A DNA stretch of 58,505 bases from Athalassotoga sp964433875 (GTDB taxonomy: Bacteria > Thermotogota > Thermotogae > Mesoaciditogales > Mesoaciditogaceae). Location of the stretch: NCBI GenBank assembly GCA_964433875.1, contig CAYSSO010000010.1:1-58505 (forward strand). The letters run 5' to 3'. Of this stretch, positions 1 to 7,333 are shown piece after piece. Below the pieces are notes generated by a model. The model was not told the origin of the DNA. It searched no databases and saw only the letters and a list, made by a program, of their open reading frames with translations. How positions within the stretch are numbered: position 1 is the stretch's first letter; every line of letters starts with the position of its first letter. Position numbers and translations under genes: made by a program.

Positions 1-1108
1 TTGCGTTTGTAACCTTATTCGTAGAACTCGTGTAGGTTGTCCATGTCGTACCGTTATTCTGGCTTACCTCGATCTGGGCATTCTGGCCCGTGGTCTGGGT
101 AGCATTTGCCCATCCAAAGGTTGTGAGAACTCCCGTTGGGCTCGATGGATTCGTTTCAGAAACATTTATAGAAACGGGGCCCCCGACATTAGATTTGAGA
201 TAGACCTTATCGGCATTCGGATCGTACCATGCCGTAACATTGGCATTCGACGAGTTTATCTGTGAGATGAAATTTGAAAGCGTCTGGGTAGAATTAACAT
301 TTATCGTAAATCCATTTATCGATATGCTTCCCGAATTTATTCCAAGTTGAGAAAGCGTAAAGCCAGTGCTGACCGCTCCAAGGTGCGTTGTCGAAGAGAC
401 AGTCGTATATCCGTTCGAATTTAGAGTCTCGGGCGCATTCGTAAGATATGTGGCCGAAAGAAAGTTTGAAGTATCAGAAGAAGATCCTATGTTTATCACG
501 GCATTTGAATTCCCGGTAAGCACAAGCGTATCTGTCGAAGCGCTGTAGGAGGCCGTGACACCGGCAGCCGAGGAATTTATAGAATTTATAACATCGTTTA
601 ATGATTCGGTCGACGGATTGACATTTATCTGAACGCCATTTATCGTAAAGAAGCCTGCCGTTATCGGAGTCCTTATGTTAAGGGTCGAAAGAGTTGCCGA
701 AGGGCTTATGGACTTTCCGACGGTATTTGTGGGATTTATTGTCGTAAAGGTGGCAAGGTTGTCTATTTTTATTTGGTATGAGCCCGGGATCGCGTTTGAG
801 TTTGTTACAACACTCATATTGTTGGGACTCGAAAGGCTCGCCGTTGTTCCCAAAAAGGTCGATGGCAATTCGAGCGTGAGAAGAGACTCCCGAAAATTTT
901 CCAGCATTGGCTTGAACTGGTTTTCAAGAACATTTTGTTCGTTTTGAATCTGCGCAAGTTGCGCCTGCAAAGAATTGAGCGGTTTCTCGGAAACACTCAT
1001 CATCTGAGAAATAAGAGATTGCCAATTTATCCCGCTCGCAACTCCCGACATTGAAATAGGCATCGAGAGATAATTACTTATGTTTAAGTTATTGCCGTTT
1101 ACGTTCAT
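1..1108 (-). CDS. fliD: Flagellar hook-associated protein 2 / filament cap FliD (N-terminal part, cut by window edge)
   Basis: The filament cap protein sits at the tip of the growing flagellum, outside the cell, and folds exported flagellin. About 369 codons are present; the C-terminus lies beyond base 1. The N-terminal part holds the FliD_N-type segment (SGINWQSLISQMM, then a coiled-coil-like stretch rich in Gln and Glu). It is followed by two clear copies of the flagellin hook-IN motif (SINGFTINVNSTQTLSNFIS and a paralogous copy with FTINGVQINVNPSTESL), typical of FliD. ATG at 1108 is preceded by GAGGTGAG. It lies 8 bases after flaG, the usual partner, so the two form one flagellar unit. 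High Ser/Thr/Asn content suits a secreted protein. Confidence 0.88.
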   Translation of the reverse strand, partial: MNVNGNNLNISNYLSMPISMSGVASGINWQSLISQMMSVSEKPLNSLQAQLAQIQNEQNVLENQFKPMLENFRESLLTLELPSTFLGTTASLSSPNNMSVVTNSNAIPGSYQIKIDNLATFTTINPTNTVGKSISPSATLSTLNIRTPITAGFFTINGVQINVNPSTESLNDVINSINSSAAGVTASYSASTDTLVLTGNSNAVINIGSSSDTSNFLSATYLTNAPETLNSNGYTTVSSTTHLGAVSTGFTLSQLGINSGSISINGFTINVNSTQTLSNFISQINSSNANVTAWYDPNADKVYLKSNVGGPVSINVSETNPSSPTGVLTTFGWANATQTTGQNAQIEVSQNNGTTWTTYTSSTNKVTNA

Positions 1109-1116
1109 CTCTCACC

Positions 1117-1455
1117 TCACACGTGTTTATCTATAAAAACTCCCAAAAGTTCATCTATAGCCTTGGCAAGTCTTACGGCCTCTTCGGGCGGGATCTGCCT
1201 TACGATCTCACCGCTTTTTTGGTCGACTATCTTGATTATTATCATGTCTGGATTATTCGTTATTTCGTATTTGAATGAAACCTTGGTTATCTGCTGGAAC
1301 TGATCGAGTTTTTTCCCGACATCTTTTAAACTCAATTTTGGATCATTTCCCTGATCGCTGGCATTCTTTCCAGCGAATGACTGCAAAGTGCTTTGATCTT
1401 TTTGAGTCGATGTATTTGCCGGTACTTTATCAGAAGTAATACCCTTTATATCCAT
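1117..1455 (-). CDS. flaG: FlaG family flagellar protein
   Basis: A 112-aa protein with a poorly ordered N-terminal third (Lys/Gln/Ser-rich) and a conserved C-terminal half: FKYEITNNPDMIIIKIVD, then SGEIVRQIPPEEAVRLAKAI and a closing GVFIDKHV. This is the FlaG signature (V-D-x-x-T/S-G-E-I-V-R-Q-I-P-P-E). FlaG proteins influence filament length and are usually encoded directly before fliD, as here. ATG at 1455 is preceded by GGAGGGATATTT. A perfect inverted repeat (CCGATA-4-TATCGG, 1466-1481) ends just upstream of this SD. The biochemical role of the family is poorly defined. Confidence 0.85.
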   Translation of the reverse strand: MDIKGITSDKVPANTSTQKDQSTLQSFAGKNASDQGNDPKLSLKDVGKKLDQFQQITKVSFKYEITNNPDMIIIKIVDQKSGEIVRQIPPEEAVRLAKAIDELLGVFIDKHV

Positions 1456-1497
1456 AAATATCCCTCCGATATAATTATCGGCATTTTTAAGGGAAAA

Positions 1498-2133
1498 TTA
1501 AATCCAACCCAAATTCATAAGTAAAAGCCACAAAAAGGCAATTCCCAGACCTGCCGCAGGACTTACAAGCCACATTTTATCGAATTTTCTATATCTTATA
1601 AATCTGTAGACAAACATACCCACAAGGGTTATAGAAAGATACCACCATTGCAATGCCATTACGAAGATGAAGATAAGAATTCTTTCAAAATTTCCATCGG
1701 CATCATTCGATTTCACATCGATAAGGTTTGATCTTCTGAAGATATCGGCAATAACCACAGAGGCAATGACAAGACCGAGAAGGTAATTCAAAAAAGGAGC
1801 CTCTATGTAATTGTGATTTGCCACAAACTCTCCGAACGCAAAGGTAAAGATCAAGGCAATCAGGAGGTTCAAAAATTCCATCCCAAAATACCACGAGATC
1901 TTATCGCTCCTTTTTTTTGCGAGCACAAGTATGGCCGTTATAACTATGTAGGTTAGAATCGCCATTATTCCGATCGGAAAGACGAGAAGATTGAATGATA
2001 ATGCCAATCCTATGAGTACAACCCACAGAATGGCTTTTTGAATTTCTGATTTGTTTTGACGGTATATCAAAGAATTGTTAGAAAAGCCGTATTCCGAGGT
2101 CGTGTAAATAAGTAAAAAAAGATTTGGTACCAT
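1498..2133 (-). CDS. Polytopic membrane protein of unknown function
   Basis: A 211-aa, very hydrophobic protein with six to seven predicted membrane segments (for example ILWVVLIGLALSFNLLVFP, FLNLLIALIFTFAFGEFV, a segment around YLLGLVIASVVIADIF, and the C-terminal AAGLGIAFLWLLLMNLGWI). I recognise no family motif. The ATG at 2133 has an excellent SD (AAAGGAGG, 7-base spacing) although it lies 56 bases inside the 3' end of the glycosyltransferase gene. Out-of-frame overlap plus strong SD suggests translational coupling to that gene. Flagellar genes follow. A role in lipid or envelope assembly next to the glycosyltransferase is only a guess from context. Confidence 0.6.
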   Translation of the reverse strand: MVPNLFLLIYTTSEYGFSNNSLIYRQNKSEIQKAILWVVLIGLALSFNLLVFPIGIMAILTYIVITAILVLAKKRSDKISWYFGMEFLNLLIALIFTFAFGEFVANHNYIEAPFLNYLLGLVIASVVIADIFRRSNLIDVKSNDADGNFERILIFIFVMALQWWYLSITLVGMFVYRFIRYRKFDKMWLVSPAAGLGIAFLWLLLMNLGWI

Positions 2134-3289
2134 AGTTTTTCCTCCTTTTTTTCGTTAAAGACAGAGTTTCTTGGTATATGCTTCTTAATTTGACGGCCAT
2201 CGTATCCATTGACCAGTATTGGTTAACGTAATTCAACCCTTCATCCGAAAGTCTCATTCTAAGGGCATTGTCTTTTAATATCCTTTCCATTTTATCGACA
2301 AATGGCTTTATCTCAGGCTCATCTACAAGAAAGCACCCTTTTTCACCAACGAGAACGTCTGCTATTCCTTCCTTTGCCACTGCCACAACCGGCAGGCCCG
2401 CAGCGAGAGCCTCAAGAACGACAAGGCCTTGAGTTTCCGTAACGGAGGCGAAGGCGAAGATATCTGATTGTCTGTAATATTCTATTATTTCCTCGCGGGG
2501 CAAGTATCCTGTAAAGACGATCTTGTCTCTTATTCCAAGTTGGTTTGCCCTATGCATGATCTCGATCTTTTCAGGCCCATCTCCAACAAGTACAAGTGTT
2601 GAGTTTTTTATCCTCTTTCTAAGTTCAAGGAAAGCCTCGAGTATGAAAAAGATATTCTTCTCTTTTGCGATGCGACCAACAAAAAGCACGATCTTATCGT
2701 CTTGCGGAATCCCGTGCTTTTCTCTTATAGAATATCTTAGATTTCTCTGAAAATTCTTAACGTCTATACCCGTTGGTAATACATATATAGGTACTTTCAC
2801 GCCGTATTCTTCGAGTTCTCCTTTTATCTTTTGAGTTGGAGCGATCACCGTATCGACCATATTGCAAAACCACATGCTGAACTCTTTGACGGCATTTTCC
2901 GTAGGCCTCAAAGGCATGGGAAGGTAATGCCTGTACTCCGTAAGAAGCGTGTGATAGGTGTGAACGTGAGGTATTCCTATTCTCTCACTCAGCCTTATGG
3001 CTTGAAAGCCCATGCTAAATGGTGCGTGAGAGTGGAGTATATCCAAATTTATCTTTGAAGATATCTTCAATATTTTCTGAGAAAGCGGGACTGCGAACCT
3101 GTGCTGCGGCTCAAAGAAGAATTTCAATCCGCTGACTTTAAAGGTATTTGGCTCTTCATTTGGAATAACGGGTGCAAAGACGTAAACCTTGTCTCCCATG
3201 CTTTCGAGATAATTTTTGAAAAGATGTACGGAGGTCGCAACGCCATTTATCTGCGGAATGTAGGTGTCTGTCATCATTCCCACATTCAC
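2078..3289 (-). CDS. GT4-family glycosyltransferase, probably diacylglycerol glucosyltransferase-like
   Basis: A 403-aa retaining GT-B glycosyltransferase. The N-terminal Rossmann domain begins MMTDTYIPQINGVATSV, the form seen in the diacylglycerol 3-glucosyltransferase / mannosyltransferase subgroup. The C-terminal domain carries the donor-binding EX7E motif in TETQGLVVLEALAAGLPVV and the loop FVGRIAKEKN. Likely function is transfer of a hexose from a nucleotide sugar to a membrane lipid at the inner leaflet. Start: AGGAGG at about 3299-3304 points to GTG 3289, which overlaps the TGA of the upstream gene (GTGA); a GTG at 3298 would overlap the SD and is unlikely. The 3' end overlaps the next gene by 56 bases. 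The exact sugar and acceptor cannot be read from sequence. Confidence 0.8.
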   Translation of the reverse strand: MNVGMMTDTYIPQINGVATSVHLFKNYLESMGDKVYVFAPVIPNEEPNTFKVSGLKFFFEPQHRFAVPLSQKILKISSKINLDILHSHAPFSMGFQAIRLSERIGIPHVHTYHTLLTEYRHYLPMPLRPTENAVKEFSMWFCNMVDTVIAPTQKIKGELEEYGVKVPIYVLPTGIDVKNFQRNLRYSIREKHGIPQDDKIVLFVGRIAKEKNIFFILEAFLELRKRIKNSTLVLVGDGPEKIEIMHRANQLGIRDKIVFTGYLPREEIIEYYRQSDIFAFASVTETQGLVVLEALAAGLPVVAVAKEGIADVLVGEKGCFLVDEPEIKPFVDKMERILKDNALRMRLSDEGLNYVNQYWSMDTMAVKLRSIYQETLSLTKKRRKNYGTKSFFTYLHDLGIRLF

Positions 3290-3786
3290 ATAAACCACCT
3301 CCTGAATATTATCGAAATTATGGTAAGGAAGACAAAATCTCTTATAAGTCTTATCACGATCGTGTACAAAATACCCTTTCCTATTATTGCACGAACAAGG
3401 TAAAATTCAAGGATTACAGACCAAATTATCGGTATCGCAAGCAATATGTAATAAAAATGTGAAAATATTCCAATCGATATGAACCATCCCGTCAATATAT
3501 TCGGCGTAAGAACGTAAGGAAAGGCCCAAAAGATATTACTTTGCTTTGAAAAGAACATGTGAAGCGATGCCGAGAATAAAGCGTAAAAAGATATAAGGCC
3601 AAGAATTACAAGTGAAAAACCCAAAAAGCCTCCAAAAAACGGAATCTCTCTGAAGGTTGGGAAGACGGCCAAAATATTCACGATCCACAAGAACAATATC
3701 GCAAATATCGCGTCGTAAGGAGCAAAGTTTGAACCTTTGAAAAACCTTTTTGGTGAAAAGAACAGATCGAATATCCTGTCAAACAT
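3286..3786 (-). CDS. Yip1-domain-like integral membrane protein
   Basis: A 166-aa membrane protein beginning MFDRIFDLFFSPKRFFK, an amphipathic opening typical of bacterial Yip1/DUF1282-type proteins (short helix with a xxPxxxF pattern), followed by about five hydrophobic segments. Function in bacteria is unknown. It is embedded between rnhA (8-base overlap at 3779-3786) and the glycosyltransferase (GTGA overlap), so it is cotranscribed and translationally coupled with both. The family assignment rests on pattern and topology only, so another small polytopic family remains possible. Confidence 0.55.
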   Translation of the reverse strand: MFDRIFDLFFSPKRFFKGSNFAPYDAIFAILFLWIVNILAVFPTFREIPFFGGFLGFSLVILGLISFYALFSASLHMFFSKQSNIFWAFPYVLTPNILTGWFISIGIFSHFYYILLAIPIIWSVILEFYLVRAIIGKGILYTIVIRLIRDFVFLTIISIIFRRWFM

Positions 3787-4198
3787 CGATCTCGCCTCTT
3801 ACAAGTCTCACAAGGTGATCGGCCAATTTGTTCTCCTTCCTTCCATTCCATTCTATTTTGAAATTCATCTTTTCTTTTAGTTTATCTATATTCCACTTTA
3901 TCTTTAAAAGATTTTTCGCTTTCACCTTGTACTCGCCATTCATTTGCCTTACGATCAACTGACTATCGCTTAAGACCAAAACTTCTGAATCTGGAAAGTT
4001 CTTACTTACGAATTCTAAAGCCTTAAGAAGTGCCATGTACTCTGCTTCATTGTTTGTGATCTTTCCTTCTACGACTTCACAATAGGCACATTTCAGTTTT
4101 CCATTCTTCTCAATTGTAAAGGCAATTCCCGCCCTTCCAGGATTGGGATTCGCTCCTCCATCTGTTCTTACGATCACTTTATTTTGCAAGTTTAACAT
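3779..4198 (-). CDS. rnhA: Ribonuclease HI family protein
   Basis: Cleaves the RNA strand of RNA:DNA hybrids in the cytoplasm. The 139-aa protein is a compact RNase H fold with all four carboxylates: TDGGANPNPG (first Asp), NNEAEYMALLKAL (Glu), VLSDSQLI (second Asp) and NKLADHLVRL (last Asp). The ANPNPGRAG opening is typical of the short archaeal/bacterial RNase HI type that lacks the basic handle region. The ORF overlaps the end of the upstream GlmL-like gene by 20 bases. ATG at 4198 sits directly against GAGG, whereas TTG at 4189 has better spacing (9 bases), so the true start may be three codons downstream. Catalytic residues suggest an active enzyme. Confidence 0.87.
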   Translation of the reverse strand: MLNLQNKVIVRTDGGANPNPGRAGIAFTIEKNGKLKCAYCEVVEGKITNNEAEYMALLKALEFVSKNFPDSEVLVLSDSQLIVRQMNGEYKVKAKNLLKIKWNIDKLKEKMNFKIEWNGRKENKLADHLVRLVRGEIDV

Positions 4199-5528
4199 CC
4201 TCTAAAAGTAATTTCTTCGCAGATTCCTGATCGATCTGCGAGATCAAACCGCACGGTGCAAAGATGTAATTCGAATCGAAATAGATATTCGCCTCGGCAG
4301 GAGGGAGTAAATTCATCGGATGCCTTGATCTAAGGTTTCTTATCTCGTTCAATATCTTAAAATTCCACTTCGATCTGCTAAGAACTCCGCCGGTGCCAAA
4401 TATATTAACAATGGCCGTAAGATCCTTCCCTTCAGCGATTTCTATCCTTCCCGTTGGACCGTAAAGATACCTTTTGTGTCCGGCATGTCTGAGAACACTC
4501 TCTGTAGCGCAGGCAATGGCCAAAGTGCTGACAAACTCTTCCATTCTCCCATTTGAAGGATAAGGCGTTATCTCTTTTAGGAGTGATTCGTGATCTTCGA
4601 ACTTTTCCTTTATCCACTCGAAATTTTTTACAACATTCGAAGCATTTATGAAAACTCCCAGATCTCCCTCGACAGTCCTCTTCGCAAATGGTTCTGGCGA
4701 GACAAGAATCTTTTGTATATCCGAAGACCCAGCCGTTACGGAGTCGACATCCGTCGTCGCCCCTCCTATATCGATGGCGAGCGCATCTCCCATCTCTTGT
4801 TGCAAGATCTCAACTGCTTTCATGACGGCGGCCGGAGTTGGCACTATTTTACCGTAGACCTGTCCTTCAAGTTTTGACATTCCCGGACCGTGAATTATGT
4901 GCTTTGAGAAAAGGTCCTGAATTATCTTTCTGACAGGCCCTACATTTAAAAGATCAACACGAGGATAGACATTCTCGGTAACTGTTATATCCTTTCCATT
5001 TTCTTTAAAGATTCTCTCCACCTTTGACGCAACGGCTGAATTGCCGGCGTAAAGAAAGGGAACATTTATATCGCTCCTGGCAAAAAGTTCTGAATTGTAA
5101 AGAGCAGTCTCGCTTTCCCCGTTATCAACGCCTTCGGAGATGAGGATAAGTTTTGGAGAGATCTTTTTTACCTCCTCGATCGTTTCATCGGAGATCTTGC
5201 CGGCCGTTGCCATGGCAATAACGGCTCCGGCGCCGAGAGCCGCTTCTTTTGCCGCCTTTACAGTCATGCTGTAAACGAGGCCATGAACTGTCATTCTCAA
5301 CCCACCGGCCGCACTGGACGAGGCCATCATTCTGTCCCATTCAAGATGTTCACCGATTTTCTTCTCGATGGATCTTACCGCGCGATCTATCCCTAAGGTT
5401 ACATCTCCCTCTTTGACCGTTGTGTAATGTTCGCCCTGAACCATCAAGGCCGGCCTGTCTCCTATTCTAAAGCCACTTACCACCGTCGTTGTACTTCCTA
5501 TCTCCACCGTTAAGATGTCTACCTTCAC
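4179..5528 (-). CDS. GlmL/MutL-family ASKHA protein (B12-mutase-associated chaperone type, not mismatch-repair MutL)
   Basis: A 449-aa protein of the MutL/GlmL family (PF13941), sugar-kinase/actin-like ATPases usually encoded with glutamate mutase or ornithine/lysine aminomutase and thought to service the B12 enzyme. The phosphate-1 motif is VEIGSTTTVV at the N-terminus; phosphate-2 is AIDIGGATTDVDSV; the adenosine-type glycine motif lies near IFGTGGVLSRS. The long frame extends to 5666, but the start is GTG 5528: it has AAGGAGAG at good spacing and gives MKVDILTVEIGS, while the upstream extension overlaps the divergent promoter. No mutase gene lies in the window; the neighbours are rnhA and membrane genes. 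The name clashes with DNA-repair MutL, to which it is unrelated. Confidence 0.85.
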   Translation of the reverse strand: MKVDILTVEIGSTTTVVSGFRIGDRPALMVQGEHYTTVKEGDVTLGIDRAVRSIEKKIGEHLEWDRMMASSSAAGGLRMTVHGLVYSMTVKAAKEAALGAGAVIAMATAGKISDETIEEVKKISPKLILISEGVDNGESETALYNSELFARSDINVPFLYAGNSAVASKVERIFKENGKDITVTENVYPRVDLLNVGPVRKIIQDLFSKHIIHGPGMSKLEGQVYGKIVPTPAAVMKAVEILQQEMGDALAIDIGGATTDVDSVTAGSSDIQKILVSPEPFAKRTVEGDLGVFINASNVVKNFEWIKEKFEDHESLLKEITPYPSNGRMEEFVSTLAIACATESVLRHAGHKRYLYGPTGRIEIAEGKDLTAIVNIFGTGGVLSRSKWNFKILNEIRNLRSRHPMNLLPPAEANIYFDSNYIFAPCGLISQIDQESAKKLLLEDVKLAK

Positions 5529-5551
5529 TTTATCTCTCCTTCGATCAGTGT

Positions 5552-5564
5552 TATAATGATTATA
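5552..5564. promoter_or_regulatory. Back-to-back -10 elements of a divergent promoter (glmL-like / rseC-like)
   Basis: The 56-base gap between the two divergent genes contains TATAAT on the plus strand (5552-5557), preceded by TG one base upstream (extended -10), and TATAAT on the minus strand (5564-5559). No good -35 box is visible for either. The two -10 boxes are separated by one base, so RNA polymerase binding at one should exclude the other. Expected 5' untranslated regions are only about 20-25 bases. Confidence 0.6.
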
Positions 5565-5584
5565 GCAGAAAGGTGGTGAGTTCC

Positions 5585-6037
5585 ATGATCGAAACTGCAA
5601 AAGTCTTAAAAGTCGAAAAGGATTCCATAATCGTGAATGTAACCGGGACGAGTTCATGCTCGTCATGCGCGATGTCGGGACATTGTGCCTTTACATCTTC
5701 ATCCAAAACGATTTTGCCAAAGCCAAAGGATGTTGAGATAAAAGAAGGAGATTACGTCGAATTCGAAACCTCAGAACACTTAAGCGCCACAAAATTATCT
5801 GTCTTGCTGTATGGTATACCTCTTGTCATCATTATAGGCGGCACGATGGTACTTGTTGCTTTTACGAAGATCGGAAACCTCGAATCTCTCGGTATTTCCG
5901 TGGCTGGCTCCGGCATTTACTACTGGATTTTGAATCGGTACACCAAAAAACATGAGGACAGATACTCTCCTTACCATGTAAGAAAGATCGAGCCTCCCGA
6001 GAATATAAACATCGAAAGGTTAGGTGATCTAAAGTGA
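5585..6037 (+). CDS. RseC/SoxR-reducing-system family membrane protein
   Basis: A 150-aa protein matching the RseC/RsxC-associated family (PF04246). The N-terminal cytoplasmic region has the Cys cluster SSCSSCAMSGHC, then a small beta-rich stretch (VEIKEGDYVEFETSE), and two adjacent membrane helices (LSVLLYGIPLVIIIGGTMVL and IGNLESLGISVAGSGIYYWIL). Family members are linked to Rnf/SoxR reduction or sigma-E control in other bacteria; here no rnf genes are adjacent, so the role is open. Start ATG 5585 has AAAGGTGGTGAG; an upstream in-frame extension to 5489 crosses the divergent promoter and is rejected. The TGA overlaps the next gene's GTG. Confidence 0.75.
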   Translation: MIETAKVLKVEKDSIIVNVTGTSSCSSCAMSGHCAFTSSSKTILPKPKDVEIKEGDYVEFETSEHLSATKLSVLLYGIPLVIIIGGTMVLVAFTKIGNLESLGISVAGSGIYYWILNRYTKKHEDRYSPYHVRKIEPPENINIERLGDLK

Positions 6038-6669
6038 AATTCATCTGGTTGGGTCATTCTTCTTTTGCCATCGAAGATGGAGAAATCTTTCTTGTTACAG
6101 ATCCATTCGATAAAAGCGTGGGATATCCGATTCCAAATGTTAAACCAACTCACGTAACAGAAAGTCACCAGCATTTTGACCACAACGCCCATAACCTTTT
6201 AAGAGGCAATTTTGAGGTAATAAAAGAGCCAAAACCCTATGATTTTGGTACTCTCAAGATCGAAGGGATACCCACCTACCACGATGAAGAAAAGGGCGCA
6301 AAGAGAGGTAATAACATAATATTCAAGATGCGCTTTCCGAGTTCGATAACGGTCGCGCACTTTGGAGATTTAGGCCATATGATAGACAAAGACGTGATAG
6401 AAAAACTTAAAGGCGTCGATGCGATAATGATTCCCGTCGGAGGCGTCTTCACAATAGATGCCAAAAAAGCCATAGAAATATCCAACATTTTAAAGCCACA
6501 CATCATTTTTCCAATGCATTACATGACAAAGTATGTGAGTTTCGAACTTGGAAAGTTAGAGGATTTCACATCCGCCTTTAAAGATGTTGTAAAGGTCAAG
6601 GGCGCATTTGAAATAAATCCGGAAGAGATAAAGAAGTTGGATCGAAAAGTCATCGTATTTGAGATGTAG
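6034..6669 (+). CDS. Metallo-beta-lactamase-fold hydrolase, UPF0173 / UlaG-like
   Basis: A 211-aa single-domain MBL-fold protein. It opens MKFIWLGHSSFAIE, carries the zinc motif SHQHFDHNAHN (HxHxDH), a downstream His in VAHFGDLGHMID, and a closing FPMHYMTKY, the usual order in the UPF0173 metal-dependent hydrolase group, of which UlaG (L-ascorbate-6-phosphate lactonase) is the best known relative. No signal peptide, so cytoplasmic. The substrate cannot be inferred. GTG start at 6034 overlaps the TGA of the rseC-like gene (GTGA), so translation is coupled. Length is normal for the group. Confidence 0.8.
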   Translation: MKFIWLGHSSFAIEDGEIFLVTDPFDKSVGYPIPNVKPTHVTESHQHFDHNAHNLLRGNFEVIKEPKPYDFGTLKIEGIPTYHDEEKGAKRGNNIIFKMRFPSSITVAHFGDLGHMIDKDVIEKLKGVDAIMIPVGGVFTIDAKKAIEISNILKPHIIFPMHYMTKYVSFELGKLEDFTSAFKDVVKVKGAFEINPEEIKKLDRKVIVFEM

Positions 6670-6678
6670 AGGTGTTTT

Positions 6679-7191
6679 GTGCAAACATTATACACAAGAG
6701 AAGAGATTCACAAACGCATAGTCGAACTCGGAGACGAGATAACAAAGGTTTATTCTCCGATAACGGATGAGATAATGGCAGTCTGCGTGCTGAAGGGAGC
6801 CATCCATTTTTTTAGCGATCTCGTTCTCGAGATCAAATTGGACGTGCTTTATTCTTTCGTTCAGGTCTCGAGTTACTCGGGAAGCGGAAGCACCGAAAGG
6901 GTTAGAGTTAAATCCTGGCTCGATGAGAGTATATACGGAAAGCATATTCTTGTCGTTGAAGACATAGTAGACACCGGAATTACGCTCAATTACATTCTCG
7001 GATACTTTTCAAAGTACAAACCGGCGACTCTCAAGGTAGCCACGCTCTTTGAAAAGAGGGCTCACAGAAAGATAGATGTTCCGGTAGACTTCGTAGGTTT
7101 TGAAATAGACGACAAATTCATAGTCGGATATGGCTTTGATTACGATCAAAGAAAGAGAAATCTGCCGTTCGTCGGGGTTGAAAATGCATAA
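6679..7191 (+). CDS. hpt: Hypoxanthine (guanine) phosphoribosyltransferase
   Basis: Purine salvage: transfers ribose-5-phosphate from PRPP to hypoxanthine or guanine. 170 aa, normal length. The PRPP-binding loop is LVVEDIVDTGITLNYIL. The flexible-loop region VSSYSGSGSTERV matches the bacterial HGPRT pattern (V-x-S-Y-G/S-x-x-x-x-S-x-G). The C-terminal purine-binding part is DFVGFEIDDKFIVGYGFDYD, with the RNLPFVGV ending. GTG start at 6679 follows AGAGGTGT. The last codons overlap the start of the small membrane peptide gene. Confidence 0.9.
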   Translation: MQTLYTREEIHKRIVELGDEITKVYSPITDEIMAVCVLKGAIHFFSDLVLEIKLDVLYSFVQVSSYSGSGSTERVRVKSWLDESIYGKHILVVEDIVDTGITLNYILGYFSKYKPATLKVATLFEKRAHRKIDVPVDFVGFEIDDKFIVGYGFDYDQRKRNLPFVGVENA

Positions 7192-7333
7192 AGGTCAAAT
7201 AGGAATGGTGCTTATTTTTCTACTTTTGATCGTTGTAATGGTTGTGATAAGGATTTATTTTGATCTTCAAAATGATGAGATGGAAATCCAAAGAATGAAT
7301 ATCCACAACTTAATTCAAAGTCTTCAGCAGTGA
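7184..7333 (+). CDS. Small single-pass membrane protein (49 aa)
   Basis: ATG at 7184 lies eight bases before the end of hpt and is preceded by a GGGGTT site; the TGA overlaps the GTG of recG (GTGA). The protein has a short basic N-terminus (MHKGQIG), one strong hydrophobic helix (MVLIFLLLIVVMVVIRIYF) and a charged tail with Glu/Gln. This resembles a FtsL/FtsB-like or other bitopic peptide, but no conserved motif is visible. The tight overlap on both sides and the clear membrane segment argue that it is a real gene. Function unknown. Confidence 0.6.
   Translation: MHKGQIGMVLIFLLLIVVMVVIRIYFDLQNDEMEIQRMNIHNLIQSLQQ

Noticed and set aside
675..947. 90-aa plus-strand ORF near the left edge
   Set aside because: Overlaps the clear fliD frame on the minus strand; no SD and no recognisable motif.
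4179..5528. DNA mismatch-repair MutL partner for MutS
   Set aside because: Sequence has ASKHA nucleotide motifs (DIGGATTDV) and no GHKL ATPase motifs.
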